Positions 15,393 to 25,455 of a DNA stretch of 64,000 nt are shown in pieces (within the stretch, counting starts at the first letter, position 1; every line of letters begins with the position of its first letter). Source of the DNA: Hermodarchaeum sp048939595 (GTDB lineage Archaea > Asgardarchaeota > Hermodarchaeia > Hermodarchaeales > Hermodarchaeaceae). The position numbers and the translations under genes were made by a program. The notes below the pieces were generated by a model, which searched no databases, was not told where the DNA came from, and saw only the letters and a program-made list of their open reading frames with translations. The stretch is taken from contig JBHLPI010000001.1 of assembly GCA_048939595.1 (NCBI GenBank), positions 19,559 through 83,558 on the forward strand, given 5' to 3'.

Positions 15393-16468
15393 CAGAAATA
15401 GAGTATAGCATGGGCCCTCAGCATGCTGGCACAGGTCATATGCGAATGAAAGTTCGCTTATCTGGAGACCGGGTTATTCAAGCATTACCTGATCCGGGTT
15501 ACGTGCATCGCGGTGCTGAAAAACTCTGCGAGTTAAAAGAATTCTTTTGGAATATTCCACTTCTTGAACGTGTTTGTCTTCCGGATACAACTCCAGCTGC
15601 TTGGGGATATGTTCTCGCTGTAGAACGGCTTATGGGACTAGTACCTACAGAACCAGCCCGCTATATCCGAGCCCTGTTTGCAGAAATGAATCGCATTGTG
15701 AGCCACCTATATTGGCTAGCAATTTTTGGAATCTTTCTGGGTCACTCAACGATGTTCATGTGGCCCTTTGCTGAACGTGAACCCTTCATTGAACTTGCTG
15801 AAGCAATATCGGGTTCAAGGCTTACTCATAGCGACATCTATCCGACCGGGGTTCGACAAGCCCTTCCAGACAACTTTGCCCCAAGGATGAAAAAAGTAAT
15901 TAAGCATTTCCAAAAGCGCCTTGTCGATTATGAACGAATTTTTTTCACTACAGCCATTTTCAAACAGCGAACAAAAGAAATTGGTATCCTCACGAAGGAA
16001 GATGCCATCCGACTAGGTACAACCGGACCAGTTCTACGTGGTTCTGGGGTGAATTACGATATACGGAAGATCGATCCCTATGGACCATATCCCAAATTAG
16101 ATTTCGAGCCTGTTGTTAGGGATGAAGGCGATAGTTATTCCCGGGCAATGGTCCGATTAGAGGAAATGCGAGTAAGTGCAGCCTTAATTGAACAAATCTT
16201 AGATCAGATTCCTCCGGGGGAAGTCCGTCTAAAAACCCCGAAAAAGGTTCCCGCGGGGGTAGCTTATACCCGGGTTGAATCCGCACGTGGAGAGTTAGGA
16301 TATCTGGTTGTAAGCCATGGTGAGAAACAGCCTAGCCGAGTGAAAGTAAGTACACCATGCTTCCGACATCTTCCAGCTCTTGAGTTCCTCCTCAAGAATA
16401 TTGACCTCGCAGACATTCCGAGTATCTATTGGAGTCTCGATTATTGGCCACCAAATGCGGACAGGTAG
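15389..16468 (+). CDS. nuoD: Complex I subunit D (49 kDa subunit)
   Basis: Catalytic quinone-site subunit, 359 residues. The N-terminal MGPQHAGTGHMRM contains the conserved GPQH/HP region, GYVHRGAEKLCE follows, and the C-terminal FRHLPALEFLLK with a final LDYWPPNADR matches NuoD (the usual end being xDR). Neither CxxC pair of [NiFe] hydrogenase large subunits is present, so this is a quinone-reducing complex, not a hydrogenase. The protein is somewhat shorter than the bacterial average of about 400. Downstream, nuoH starts after 6 bases. Confidence 0.95.
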   Translation: MTEIEYSMGPQHAGTGHMRMKVRLSGDRVIQALPDPGYVHRGAEKLCELKEFFWNIPLLERVCLPDTTPAAWGYVLAVERLMGLVPTEPARYIRALFAEMNRIVSHLYWLAIFGIFLGHSTMFMWPFAEREPFIELAEAISGSRLTHSDIYPTGVRQALPDNFAPRMKKVIKHFQKRLVDYERIFFTTAIFKQRTKEIGILTKEDAIRLGTTGPVLRGSGVNYDIRKIDPYGPYPKLDFEPVVRDEGDSYSRAMVRLEEMRVSAALIEQILDQIPPGEVRLKTPKKVPAGVAYTRVESARGELGYLVVSHGEKQPSRVKVSTPCFRHLPALEFLLKNIDLADIPSIYWSLDYWPPNADR

Positions 16469-16474
16469 TGATGA

Positions 16475-17524
16475 ATGTTGCAGATTCTCGAAACGATTAA
16501 CATCTTAATTCAGCAAATGATTACCTTTGTTTTAACAAACTTAACGACAATATTCCTCCTCACTGTGTTTCCTGGATTTCTCACCATCGTCCTTGCAGCT
16601 GCAGCAATTATTTGGTTTGAACGAAAATTCCTTGCGAAAATGCAGTTACGTGTTGGTCCCCAATACGCAGGGCGTATCGGAGGAATCTTACAACCCGTCG
16701 CGGATTTCTTGAAGCTTATCTTCAAAGAAGGAATTGTCCCTAAACGTGCGGATAGTTTCTTTTATCAATTAGCACCAATTCTTATTGTCACCCTAGCAGC
16801 AGTCACCGCCACTGTAATTCCCGTCGGACCCACTGCCGTCATCGCCAATCTTGAATATGGATTATTATTCATTTTTGCTGCTGGTGCACTTTTTCCCGTT
16901 CTTGCTTTCTTAACTGCATGGGCGAGTAACAGTGCTTATCCGTTTCTGGGTGGTCTTCGTGCGCTTCTTCAGATGATGGCATATGAAGTACCTTTATGGC
17001 TGTCAGCGGTGGGTGTTGTTATTCTGGCTGGATCATTCAATCTCACAGCTATCGTATTGGCCCAAAATTGGCTTTGGTTTGCAATCCTCATGCCTTTAGG
17101 AGCGGTAGTCTTTTTCACCGCAATGCTTGTTGAGCTTGAACGCATTCCCTTCGATTTACCAGAAGCAGAACCAGAAATTGTGACAGGATACATGAGCGAA
17201 TACTCGGGTATGAACTTTGGCTTAATGATGATGTCACAGTATCTGAAACTCTACCTTGGAGCCCTACTTTTCACTACCCTTTTCTTAGGTGGGTGGCTAA
17301 TGCCACCATTCATCACTACGATACTTCCCTTTATTCCGCCCTTCATATGGACCCTTCTCAAAACTGCTTTTGTGATTGTCCTCTTTCTACTCCCACGAGG
17401 AATCTATCCCCGTGTTAAAATCTCGAAACTCCTTAAACTGGGTTGGAACCGCCTCTTCTTCATTGCTGTTGTAAACCTGGTCTTGGTAGTTGGAATTATG
17501 TTTGTTCTTGGAGGTGTTCCCTAG
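16475..17524 (+). CDS. nuoH: Complex I subunit H (membrane, quinone channel)
   Basis: 349 residues, about eight transmembrane helices. The subunit links the peripheral and membrane arms. Family segments are visible: LAKMQLRVGPQYAGRIGG (about 51-68), LQPVADFLKLIFKE, a GLRALLQMMAYEVPL segment, and PFDLPEAEPEIVTGYMSEYS (about 228-247) with the conserved acidic residues. Start ATG 16475. Its stop overlaps the first base of the GTG start of nuoI. Confidence 0.95.
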   Translation: MLQILETINILIQQMITFVLTNLTTIFLLTVFPGFLTIVLAAAAIIWFERKFLAKMQLRVGPQYAGRIGGILQPVADFLKLIFKEGIVPKRADSFFYQLAPILIVTLAAVTATVIPVGPTAVIANLEYGLLFIFAAGALFPVLAFLTAWASNSAYPFLGGLRALLQMMAYEVPLWLSAVGVVILAGSFNLTAIVLAQNWLWFAILMPLGAVVFFTAMLVELERIPFDLPEAEPEIVTGYMSEYSGMNFGLMMMSQYLKLYLGALLFTTLFLGGWLMPPFITTILPFIPPFIWTLLKTAFVIVLFLLPRGIYPRVKISKLLKLGWNRLFFIAVVNLVLVVGIMFVLGGVP

Positions 17525-17952
17525 TGCCGATCAAAGCGTCCTGGGCTGGACTAAAACAGATATTCAAACGTCGAGTCACCATTAAATACCCAAGTCAAGA
17601 ATTAGAACTGACAAAACGTGAACGTGGTCGCCACGTCTTTTACTTCGACCGATGTATTAGTTGTTCCTTATGCGCTCGGAGCTGCCCAACCTATGCGATT
17701 ACTATGATTGATTACCCAGGGAAAGAGAAGCCGAAGAGACACCCACAAATAGATTATGGTTTATGTATTTTCTGTGGGTATTGTGTCGATGCCTGTCCAA
17801 AGGATGCACTAGTGCATTCTCGCTATTTTCATTTAGCAAACCGAGAAACTGCTCCGCTGGTTTTCAGTCCTGATCAGTTAGCAGAGATTCCCGAAGGAGA
17901 AGACCATCTTCTCCCATCTAATGAAGAATCTGAAAAGGAGGAAGACCAATGA
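17524..17952 (+). CDS. nuoI: Complex I subunit I (two [4Fe-4S] ferredoxin-type)
   Basis: 142 residues beginning with GTG 17524. Eight cysteines form two classical motifs: Cys44, 47, 50, 54 (CISCSLCARSCPTYAI) and Cys81, 84, 87, 91 (CIFCGYCVDACPKDAL), ligands of clusters N6a and N6b. An N-terminal amphipathic segment (WAGLKQIFKRRVTIKYP) anchors it to the membrane arm and a Glu-rich tail ends the protein. The frame continues upstream into nuoH, but GTG 17524 gives the normal length. With no NuoE/F/G or FpoF in the window, this subunit probably receives electrons from ferredoxin or another soluble donor. Confidence 0.93.
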   Translation: MPIKASWAGLKQIFKRRVTIKYPSQELELTKRERGRHVFYFDRCISCSLCARSCPTYAITMIDYPGKEKPKRHPQIDYGLCIFCGYCVDACPKDALVHSRYFHLANRETAPLVFSPDQLAEIPEGEDHLLPSNEESEKEEDQ

Positions 17953-18467
17953 TTGATCCATTCTTCTTGCCAGATCTAGCGCTAATCGTAATTGGAGTTC
18001 TAACCATCGCGGCTGCTATAGCAGCCCTTGAGTCAAGAGAGATTGTTTACGGGGCAATTTCATTGGCTGGGATGTTCTTGGGTATTGCAGGGCTGTTCAT
18101 CTTATTGGACGCTTCATATGCAGCGATGTTTCAAATATCTGTGTATATTGGCGCTGTGGTCGTTCTGATCTTCTTTACCATTATGGTCGTTCCCTACGAA
18201 CATTGGCGATATCGGCTCAAACGACCGCGACGGGAATGGATTATTCCCCTGGTTATCAACGCACTCCTATTCAGTGTACTTCTCTACATCTTCTATTCAC
18301 CCGCAATTGTTGAAGCCTTGCCAGACCCGGCATTTGGTTGGAACATAACAGATCTTGCCTTAGCTCTTCTGGAGGATTATGGTGTGGCACTATTGATTCT
18401 CGGGATCGTTCTTGCTTCAGCGCTCATAGGAGCCCTAACTTTGATAAAAAAGGAGGATGAAACCTAA
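17949..18467 (+). CDS. nuoJ: Complex I subunit J
   Basis: Membrane subunit, 172 residues with five predicted helices. ESREIVYGAISLAGMFLGIAGLFILLDASYAA covers TM2-TM3 (the parts ISLAGMFLGIAGLFILLD and AMFQISVYIGAVVVLIFF, the latter being the TM3 pi-bulge region, are highly conserved). The ATG overlaps the nuoI stop by 4 bases, and its own stop overlaps the nuoK start (TAATG). Confidence 0.93.
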   Translation: MIDPFFLPDLALIVIGVLTIAAAIAALESREIVYGAISLAGMFLGIAGLFILLDASYAAMFQISVYIGAVVVLIFFTIMVVPYEHWRYRLKRPRREWIIPLVINALLFSVLLYIFYSPAIVEALPDPAFGWNITDLALALLEDYGVALLILGIVLASALIGALTLIKKEDET

Positions 18468-18787
18468 TGGCGACGTTGGTCGTGTATCTGGTAATTGTAG
18501 GCTTCCTTGCGGCGATTGGGCTCTATGGATTGACTAGTAAGCGGAATGTCATGCGATTATTCTTTAGTATTGAAATCCTCATGAATGCAGCGAATTTGAG
18601 TTTCGTCGCTTTTGCCCGGTATGTACTATGGGGAGTTGCTGCGCTGGCTGTCATGGGCCATGCCATTGTGCTATTTGCTATAGCCCTTGAAGCCGCGGAG
18701 GCTGCCATTGCGCTGGCAATTATTCTCCTCGTCTCACGAGTGCGAGGTTCAGTTGACATTCGTGAGCTTCGTGATCTGGAGGGTTAA
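18467..18787 (+). CDS. nuoK: Complex I subunit K
   Basis: 106 residues, three transmembrane helices. The two conserved membrane glutamates that belong to the proton pathway can be seen: one in FSIEILMNAANLSFVAFAR (TM2) and one in LFAIALEAAEAAIALAII (TM3). LTSKRNVMRLFFSIEI is the family hallmark. It is translationally coupled to nuoJ by a TAATG overlap. Confidence 0.94.
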   Translation: MATLVVYLVIVGFLAAIGLYGLTSKRNVMRLFFSIEILMNAANLSFVAFARYVLWGVAALAVMGHAIVLFAIALEAAEAAIALAIILLVSRVRGSVDIRELRDLEG

Positions 18788-18792
18788 CCACT

Positions 18793-20325
18793 TTGCAGAC
18801 GGTCATCGATACTATCATAATCTTCCTGCTAACTCATCCGCTAACTTTGGGCATGTTCCTTCCACTCCTCTTTGCAGGCGCAATCTATCTCTTTGCACGA
18901 CACCGGGAACGTACAGCACAATGGGTAAGTATAATTGCAATAGTTCTCTCTATGGGTCTGGTATTGTTACGTGGATTAGAGCTATTCCCCTTTTCGACGT
19001 CTTCACCGCCCTATGTCTTAGAAACGTTTCTCTGGATTCCAACCCTTAATATTACCCTGAGCTTCATGCTCGATGGGCTTAATTTCCCTATAATAATTAT
19101 CACAGCAATTATTACTGCCCTAATAATTTCCTTTAGTCGCTATTACTTTGAAAATGTGAAAAATAATGGTACTTACTTTGCGACGATTCTCCTGATGTAT
19201 GTTGGAATGCTTGGCGTGTTTGTCGCGGCAGATCTTTTCTTATTCTATTTGTTCTGGGAAATCACAATCATACCAGCATATGTTTTTGTCATCTATTGGC
19301 GAGAAACAGGAGTTTCCAAAGTAGAGGCCCAAAAGACTGGTATGAAATTCTTCCTTTGGACACATGTAGGTTCCCTTGTTATGCTAATGGGTCTGATCCT
19401 TGTCTTCACGTTAACGGGAACCACTAGAATGGTTGACATTCCAGCCGCATTGGCAACGGTGCCAATCGAATTTATGCATATTTTGCAATTTGCTGCGGCT
19501 GCAATGATATTCGGATTCATCGTCAAACTTGGCATTTTTCCTTTCCATAGTTGGCTCCCAGATACTTATGTTCAGGCTTCATCACCTGTCACTGCTCTAA
19601 TTGGGGGACTTCTTGCCAATATCGGAGCCTACGGATTGATACGGATTACAGCAAGTTGGTTTCCATCGATTATTGTCGCATGGTCAGTTCCACTGGGTCT
19701 ACTCGCTATATCCTCTATAATCTATGGTGGATATCTTGCCATTGGTCAGAGTGAATTCAAGCGGCGATGGGCCTATTCAAGCGTGAGTCAAGGTGGATAC
19801 ATCCTTCTTGGCGTTGCATCAGTTTCGGTCCTTGGACTTGCAGGCGCAGCCTTCCATATTATCAATTCGGCGATTATCAAATCCGCCTTATTTCTTACTG
19901 CTGGAGCTTATCTCATGATTGTTCGAACAACGAATATTGATTCCCTTCGTGGTATAGGCACTAAGATGCCGATAACTGGTATTTCCTTCTTACTAGCAGC
20001 TTTTGCTATGGCCGGAATACCTCCATTAAGCGGGTTTATCAGTGAAATCCTCATCTTCCTGGGAATCTTCACGGTTTCGAATGCATTGATTGTGGCATTA
20101 ATAGGAGCCGGTGCAATTTTGGTCACTTTCACTTACGTGCTTGGGCCTATTTACAAGCTCTTTGTGTCACCACCTGAATCAAAACTTACCAACAAGAAGG
20201 ATCCATCTCACTGGCAATCAATTCCATTCATCCTCATGACACTCCTTGTAGTTGTCATAGGAATTTGGCCTGACCTAGTTCTAACGCCAATTGGACACTG
20301 GGTACTCAATCTAGGAGGACTCTAA
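18793..20325 (+). CDS. Extra antiporter-like subunit 1 (NuoM/N/MrpD family)
   Basis: 510 residues, about 14 transmembrane helices, Proton_antipo_M domain. Channel residues are present: Glu156 in FYLFWEITIIPAY (TM5) and Lys246 in FIVKLGIFPFHSWLPD (TM7). The TM8 segment has ASSPVTALIGGLLANIGAYG, nearer to MrpD/NuoN than to true NuoM (which has VEAPxxxSIILAGVLLKMG). It starts at a TTG (18793), 5 bases after nuoK, with GAGG of the nuoK end as SD. Since clear L, M and N subunits follow later, this is one of two additional pump modules inserted in the operon. Confidence 0.9.
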   Translation: MQTVIDTIIIFLLTHPLTLGMFLPLLFAGAIYLFARHRERTAQWVSIIAIVLSMGLVLLRGLELFPFSTSSPPYVLETFLWIPTLNITLSFMLDGLNFPIIIITAIITALIISFSRYYFENVKNNGTYFATILLMYVGMLGVFVAADLFLFYLFWEITIIPAYVFVIYWRETGVSKVEAQKTGMKFFLWTHVGSLVMLMGLILVFTLTGTTRMVDIPAALATVPIEFMHILQFAAAAMIFGFIVKLGIFPFHSWLPDTYVQASSPVTALIGGLLANIGAYGLIRITASWFPSIIVAWSVPLGLLAISSIIYGGYLAIGQSEFKRRWAYSSVSQGGYILLGVASVSVLGLAGAAFHIINSAIIKSALFLTAGAYLMIVRTTNIDSLRGIGTKMPITGISFLLAAFAMAGIPPLSGFISEILIFLGIFTVSNALIVALIGAGAILVTFTYVLGPIYKLFVSPPESKLTNKKDPSHWQSIPFILMTLLVVVIGIWPDLVLTPIGHWVLNLGGL

Positions 20326-20327
20326 AA

Positions 20328-21953
20328 ATGCTACCAGGAATTCCTCTGCCATATCCATTCTTGCTCCTTTCTCTTCTAATTCCTGTCATCGCTGCAATAC
20401 TAATCCTTTTAACAATCCTCGTTGGGAAGCCCTTAGGCCGAAAGGGTGCTGGGCTAATTGCATCGATTGCCATGGCGAGCTCCTTCATCATATTACTCTA
20501 CGTTCTCAGTATTGTCTTAGCCGTTGGGCAACCCGTCTATGAAGAATACTATTGGTTTTCAATTGGCCCGGTAATTGTTGAATTCTCCCTCCTTGCTGAC
20601 TCCCTTAGCCTCCCGCTTTCATTGGCCATCATTGGTTTGTGTACTGCATCAGCAATCTACAGTATCGAATACATCAAAGACAAGCACGATTTTGCCATGT
20701 ATTATGTTCTCCTCCTCTTCTTTGCTCTTGGTATGCTCGGAGTAACCATGGCAACCAACCTCATTGTCTTCTTCATCTTCTTCGAAGGAATGAACATTCC
20801 AGCCTACTTCCTCGTCTCCAACTGGGGAACAAAGAAAGCCAAAATCATCGGCATAAAATACATACTTTATATCTTCATCGGCGCTATCTGTATCCTCACG
20901 GCTATTTTTTGGGTATTTGGAATAACAAGTACCTTGGGAACACCCACACTGAATATCTACGAGCTCCCTGCAATACTCAATCCCCTAGCATCAACAAGTC
21001 TACTAATCATGCAAAGCCTTGCCCTCCTATTCTCTATAGGATTCTTCGTAAAAATGGCAATCTTCCCTCTCCACTCATGGCTGCCAGACTTTCATGGCGA
21101 AGCTCCAGTACCAATTCACGCTTTACTTAGCGCCGTCATGATCAAAACAGGAGCCTATGGGTTTATTCGAATTACATTCTTTTTCTTCCCATCTGTGGTT
21201 CTTCACGCCTCACTGCTCCTTGCGGTCCTAGCCATCATTACAATGATTTGGGGAGCAGGTATGGCATTAGTTCAAACGGATTACAAACGTGTTCTAGCTT
21301 ATAGTTCTGTAAACCAGATTGGTTACATCCTTCTTGGTCTTAGTACCATGAACATCTTTGGAATCACTGGTGCTCTCTTTCATATTCTAACCCATGGTCT
21401 TTCCAAAGGAGTTCTACTTTACACTGCAGGTTCACTGGTGCACTCCGCAGGAACAAAACTCATCAGTAAAATGGGAGGGCTAGCCTCTAAAATGCCATTA
21501 ACCTCATCCCTGAGTACAATTGGAGCACTAGCCATTGCGGGAACACCGCCTCTTGCCACATTCGTCAGTGAAGTCTTAATCTTCATGGGCGTTTTCACTG
21601 TTGGCTTCACCTATCCGATCTTTACAGTCATAGGAATTATCGGAGTTATTTCCACTGCACTCACTGCTGCCTATTATTTGTGGACAGTTCGAAGAATATT
21701 CTTCGGTCCACCATCTAGAAAAATGGACAAAATGTATGAGGACTATCTTGCTGGCGAGTACACCCCTCCAGAAGGAATTCCACGGCGTTTCAAAGATGTC
21801 CATGAATCACCGCCCCTGATGACTATTCCAATGCTTATTGTTGCATTCCTTATTGTTAGCTTTGGAGTCTTCGCGGGCTTCATTCTCCCAATCCTCTATC
21901 CCGCTGCTGAAGCCATCGTAACAATGCTTACAGCGACCATAGGAGGACTCTAA
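20328..21953 (+). CDS. Extra antiporter-like subunit 2 (NuoM/MrpD/HycC family)
   Basis: 541 residues with about 14 transmembrane helices. Glu153 (FFIFFEGMNIPAYF) and Lys242 (FFVKMAIFPLHSWLPDFH) mark the TM5/TM7 proton-pathway pair. TM8 carries GEAPVPIHALLSAVMIKTGAYG. A hydrophilic loop at about 463-490 (KMDKMYEDYLAGEYTPPE) is unusual relative to the neighbours. The ATG lies 2 bases after subunit 1, with AGGAGG upstream. It is distinct from the canonical NuoM at 23995. With subunit 1 it would lengthen the membrane arm by two modules. Confidence 0.9.
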   Translation: MLPGIPLPYPFLLLSLLIPVIAAILILLTILVGKPLGRKGAGLIASIAMASSFIILLYVLSIVLAVGQPVYEEYYWFSIGPVIVEFSLLADSLSLPLSLAIIGLCTASAIYSIEYIKDKHDFAMYYVLLLFFALGMLGVTMATNLIVFFIFFEGMNIPAYFLVSNWGTKKAKIIGIKYILYIFIGAICILTAIFWVFGITSTLGTPTLNIYELPAILNPLASTSLLIMQSLALLFSIGFFVKMAIFPLHSWLPDFHGEAPVPIHALLSAVMIKTGAYGFIRITFFFFPSVVLHASLLLAVLAIITMIWGAGMALVQTDYKRVLAYSSVNQIGYILLGLSTMNIFGITGALFHILTHGLSKGVLLYTAGSLVHSAGTKLISKMGGLASKMPLTSSLSTIGALAIAGTPPLATFVSEVLIFMGVFTVGFTYPIFTVIGIIGVISTALTAAYYLWTVRRIFFGPPSRKMDKMYEDYLAGEYTPPEGIPRRFKDVHESPPLMTIPMLIVAFLIVSFGVFAGFILPILYPAAEAIVTMLTATIGGL

Positions 21954-21954
21954 T

Positions 21955-23988
21955 ATGCTTCTGTACGCACAATGGCTCGCATGGATCATTCCCGTCCTCG
22001 GTGCGATTCTTATCGCTACAGTTGGATGGTTCGATAAGCGGCTTCCCAAATACATTGCTGTTGTTGTTGGGGCTATTGCCGCTATATTCGCTGTTTCCAT
22101 GATTCAAGATATACTTGCCTTACCATCCTTAGGAGTAGCTTACCTTGAATTCAATTATCCATGGGTAGTGCTACCTGGAATCACAATCTATGTTGGAGTT
22201 CTCCTCGATCCATTAAGTGTCTTCATGAGCAACATTGCCATCCTCATCGGCTTCCTGATCATCGTCTATTCCATGAGCTATATGGGTGAAGATAAAAGCC
22301 AAACCCGCTACTATGCGATGATTCTTCTCTTCATCGGTGCTATGACAGGCCTCGTACTTTCTAACAACTTTCTCCAATTATTCATCTTCTGGGAAATTGT
22401 GGGAATCTGCTCATACGCACTAATCGGATTCTGGTATGAAAAACCGGAGGCGGCGCGGGCTGGAATGAAAGCCTTTGTCGTGACTCGTGTGGGCGACGTG
22501 CTCCTTCTGATCGGTATCGTATTCCTTTTCACGCAGGTAGGATCTTTTAACTACATTATCATTCAAAACGCCGTACAACTTGGTATGGTTAGCCTTTTTG
22601 CACTCACCATGGTTTCGCTCTTCACCTTTGGTGGTGCCATGGGTAAATCTGCGCAAGTTCCATTTCAAGTCTGGCTTCCAGATGCTATGCAGGGTCCAAC
22701 ACCCGTTAGCGCTCTGATCCACGCAGCGACAATGGTCAAAGCGGGCATCTATCTTGTGGGTCGAACCTTCTTTCTTTTTGGTTCTGTCACACTTTGGCTT
22801 AATACAGTCATCATTATCGGTTCAATCACTTCAATACTTGCAGCAACAATAGCTTTAGCTTCCACTGATCTCAAAGGTGTTCTCGCCTATTCAACGATAA
22901 GCCAACTTGGTCTTATCATGGCTGCACTCGGAGTCGGAACGGCAGTAGGATGGTTTGCAGGTCAAGCGCACGTGATGAGCCATGCCATCTTTAAAGCCTT
23001 ACTCTTCCTTTGCGCAGGTTCAGTCCTTCATGCTGTCATGACTAATGATATCAACCAGATGGGAGGGCTCCGCCATAAAATGCCAATAACATTTGCAGCA
23101 AGCGTGATTGGTGTTTTAGCGTTAGGCGGTATATTTCCCTTTAATGGATTCTGGAGTAAAGATCTCATATTTGCAGCTACCTTGAACTCTGGTGCACTCA
23201 TACCCCTAGTTCTGCTTTGGGCGGCGTCTGTGTTTACTGTGGCGTATAGTTTCCGGTGGATAATTTTGATTTTCTTAGGTGAACCACGAAATGAGGAAGT
23301 CGTTTTGCATGCCCATGAAAGTCCCAAGTTAATAACCATCCCACTAACCATCTTAGCCACGGCCGTTATCATTTCAGCAGTTCTCATTCCCACAGGATTA
23401 CTGGCAACCTATTTTGATGTTCATATCCATTTTGAAATCGAACTGATCCCACTCTTGCTTTCGCTCTCTACCCTTGCAATCGGAGGGATTCCAGCGATTT
23501 TAGTCTACAAATATCGAAAGCCAGGACCAGAAACATTTGGGCGAAACCGCATAAGCGGTGTGATACAAAAGGTGTTAAGCAATGGATATTACTTTGACAA
23601 AGTCTATGACTGGGTTTTTGTACGTGGTACACTTCGAATTTTTAATTTCATCCTATCACGAATTGAACTTGGCACCATTGACCGATTCCACTATGTTTTG
23701 GCACCCAAAGTAGAAGCTGGAAGCCTCAAGTTAGAACAGGTAGTCGAGCATCGAGGATTTGATAGTGCTAATAGCAAATTTTCGCAATTCATAGTCAAAA
23801 CATCGAATGCCAGCAACTATGTAGATGTGAATATAGTTGATGGAGTAGTCAACAGAATCGCCACTGCAGGAGAGAGAGCCTCCAAAGGTCTACGGCGAGT
23901 ACAAACAGGTGTCACAATGAACTATATCCTCGCCTTTGTAATTGGGATAGTTCTACTGATTCTATTTCTGGTAATATTGGGTTGGTGA
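21955..23988 (+). CDS. nuoL: Complex I subunit L (distal antiporter-like subunit)
   Basis: 677 residues. N-terminal LDPLSVFMSNIAILIGFLI and YYAMILLFIGAMTGLVLSNNFLQLFIFWE are typical NuoL segments, with Glu147 as the TM5 glutamate. VPFQVWLPDAMQGPTPVSAL is the NuoL-specific TM7-8 signature. After the 14-helix core there is a long C-terminal region (about 500-677) with a polar amphipathic stretch (DWVFVRGTLRIFNFIL) and a final helix TMNYILAFVIGIVLLILFL, as in the lateral helix HL plus TM16. Length slightly exceeds the E. coli protein (613), consistent with a longer lateral element. Confidence 0.94.
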   Translation: MLLYAQWLAWIIPVLGAILIATVGWFDKRLPKYIAVVVGAIAAIFAVSMIQDILALPSLGVAYLEFNYPWVVLPGITIYVGVLLDPLSVFMSNIAILIGFLIIVYSMSYMGEDKSQTRYYAMILLFIGAMTGLVLSNNFLQLFIFWEIVGICSYALIGFWYEKPEAARAGMKAFVVTRVGDVLLLIGIVFLFTQVGSFNYIIIQNAVQLGMVSLFALTMVSLFTFGGAMGKSAQVPFQVWLPDAMQGPTPVSALIHAATMVKAGIYLVGRTFFLFGSVTLWLNTVIIIGSITSILAATIALASTDLKGVLAYSTISQLGLIMAALGVGTAVGWFAGQAHVMSHAIFKALLFLCAGSVLHAVMTNDINQMGGLRHKMPITFAASVIGVLALGGIFPFNGFWSKDLIFAATLNSGALIPLVLLWAASVFTVAYSFRWIILIFLGEPRNEEVVLHAHESPKLITIPLTILATAVIISAVLIPTGLLATYFDVHIHFEIELIPLLLSLSTLAIGGIPAILVYKYRKPGPETFGRNRISGVIQKVLSNGYYFDKVYDWVFVRGTLRIFNFILSRIELGTIDRFHYVLAPKVEAGSLKLEQVVEHRGFDSANSKFSQFIVKTSNASNYVDVNIVDGVVNRIATAGERASKGLRRVQTGVTMNYILAFVIGIVLLILFLVILGW

Positions 23989-23994
23989 GTCATT

Positions 23995-25455
23995 ATGGTT
24001 CTTTGGGAAAATGCATTACTCATATTGATTGGCGGAGCATTACTAGGTTCAGTCATTTTGTACCTGTTGGGTCGATTTGGCGAAAGGATTGTCAAAGGCT
24101 TTGCTGTGATCTGGACCGCCCTCTTGTTCCTTTTCACAGGACTAATATGGTTAGGATTCAACTCCAGTGCACCAGGATTTTCCTACCTCATCGAAATCCC
24201 TTGGATACCAACCCTTGGTATTACCTTCAAACTGGGTGTTGATGGGATCAGCTTTCCATTGCTTTTAGCCACAACGCTTCTCACTTTAGCTGCAACGATT
24301 GGATCCCTTACATTAATCAAAGAACGAGTCGCTATGTACTTTGGCACACTCTTACTGCTTGAAGCTGCACTTATTGGAGTATTTGTTTCTCTGAACTTAC
24401 TTGTCTTCTTCATCTTTTGGGAACTCGTTCTAATTCCCATGTTTATTCTAATCGGTATTTGGGGCTATGAAAACCGCCGATATGCGGCAATGAAATTCCT
24501 AATCTTTACCCATGTTGGCAGCATCCTGATGCTCTTGGGATTCATCATACTCTTCCTCTTCGCTGGTACCTGGGATTTGACCTACTTCCTCACTTCACCA
24601 ATTCCCTTCGCTGTTGCAGTACCAGTCATGATAATCACTTTCATTGGATTCGCCGTGAAACTACCCATTGTTCCCCTTCACACCTGGCTTCCCGATGCCC
24701 ACGTTGAAGCCCCAGCCCCCATAAGCATCATCTTAGCAGGAGTCCTGTTGAAAATGGGAGGCTATGGCTTAATCCGTATTACTATTGGAGTGTTTCCTGA
24801 AGTTTCAGCGTGGCTGGCACCAATCATCATGACCCTAGGCATTATAACGATTTTTTACGGTGCACTGGTCGCATTAAATCAACGTGACATGAAACGTATG
24901 ATTGCCCTAACAAGCATCAATCACATGGGACTAGTCCTCCTTGGTGCTTTTACGCTCACAACCATTGGAGTTGCAGGTGCCGTATTTATGATGTTCAATC
25001 ATGCCTGTGCAATAGGTATGATGTTTCTGCTTACAGGCGTTATCCAAAAACGCACAGGAACTCGAAACATAGACGAACTATCAGGTATGGGCAAATTCAT
25101 GCCTTGGACAGCCTTTTTCTTCGTTTTAGGTTCACTTGCCTCTATGGGAATACCATTCTTTGCACCCTTCGTCAGCGAATTCATGATCTTTACTGGCGCT
25201 CTTTCAATTCTACCGCTTCTGGTGTTTATTATTCTCGCACCAGGAATTGTCGCGGCCTATTTTCTATGGACAATTGATCGCATTGTAATTACTGACCCAC
25301 GCCCAGGAACCCGTATGCGACGTGCTCGTAATACAGAACTTATCGCGCTTACGTTGTTACTGATTCCAGTTATTCTCCTTGGACTCCTTCCTGCGATGAT
25401 GGTTGACCGGATTATTCCAGCTGTACAAGTCTTACTAAGCTTTGGAGGTTCGTAG
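23995..25455 (+). CDS. nuoM: Complex I subunit M
   Basis: 486 residues, 14 transmembrane helices. Canonical NuoM signatures: Glu143 in FFIFWELVLIPMFILIGIWG, FAVKLPIVPLHTWLPDAHVE with the TM7 Lys, and APAPISIILAGVLLKMGGYG. KRMIALTSINHMGLVLLG covers TM10. Start ATG 23995, 6 bases after nuoL. Four bases of leader suggest coupled translation. Confidence 0.95.
   Translation: MVLWENALLILIGGALLGSVILYLLGRFGERIVKGFAVIWTALLFLFTGLIWLGFNSSAPGFSYLIEIPWIPTLGITFKLGVDGISFPLLLATTLLTLAATIGSLTLIKERVAMYFGTLLLLEAALIGVFVSLNLLVFFIFWELVLIPMFILIGIWGYENRRYAAMKFLIFTHVGSILMLLGFIILFLFAGTWDLTYFLTSPIPFAVAVPVMIITFIGFAVKLPIVPLHTWLPDAHVEAPAPISIILAGVLLKMGGYGLIRITIGVFPEVSAWLAPIIMTLGIITIFYGALVALNQRDMKRMIALTSINHMGLVLLGAFTLTTIGVAGAVFMMFNHACAIGMMFLLTGVIQKRTGTRNIDELSGMGKFMPWTAFFFVLGSLASMGIPFFAPFVSEFMIFTGALSILPLLVFIILAPGIVAAYFLWTIDRIVITDPRPGTRMRRARNTELIALTLLLIPVILLGLLPAMMVDRIIPAVQVLLSFGGS

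Noticed and set aside
15389..16468. Reading nuoD as a [NiFe]-hydrogenase large subunit
   Set aside because: Both CxxC motifs for the NiFe site are missing, and no hydrogenase maturation genes are near.
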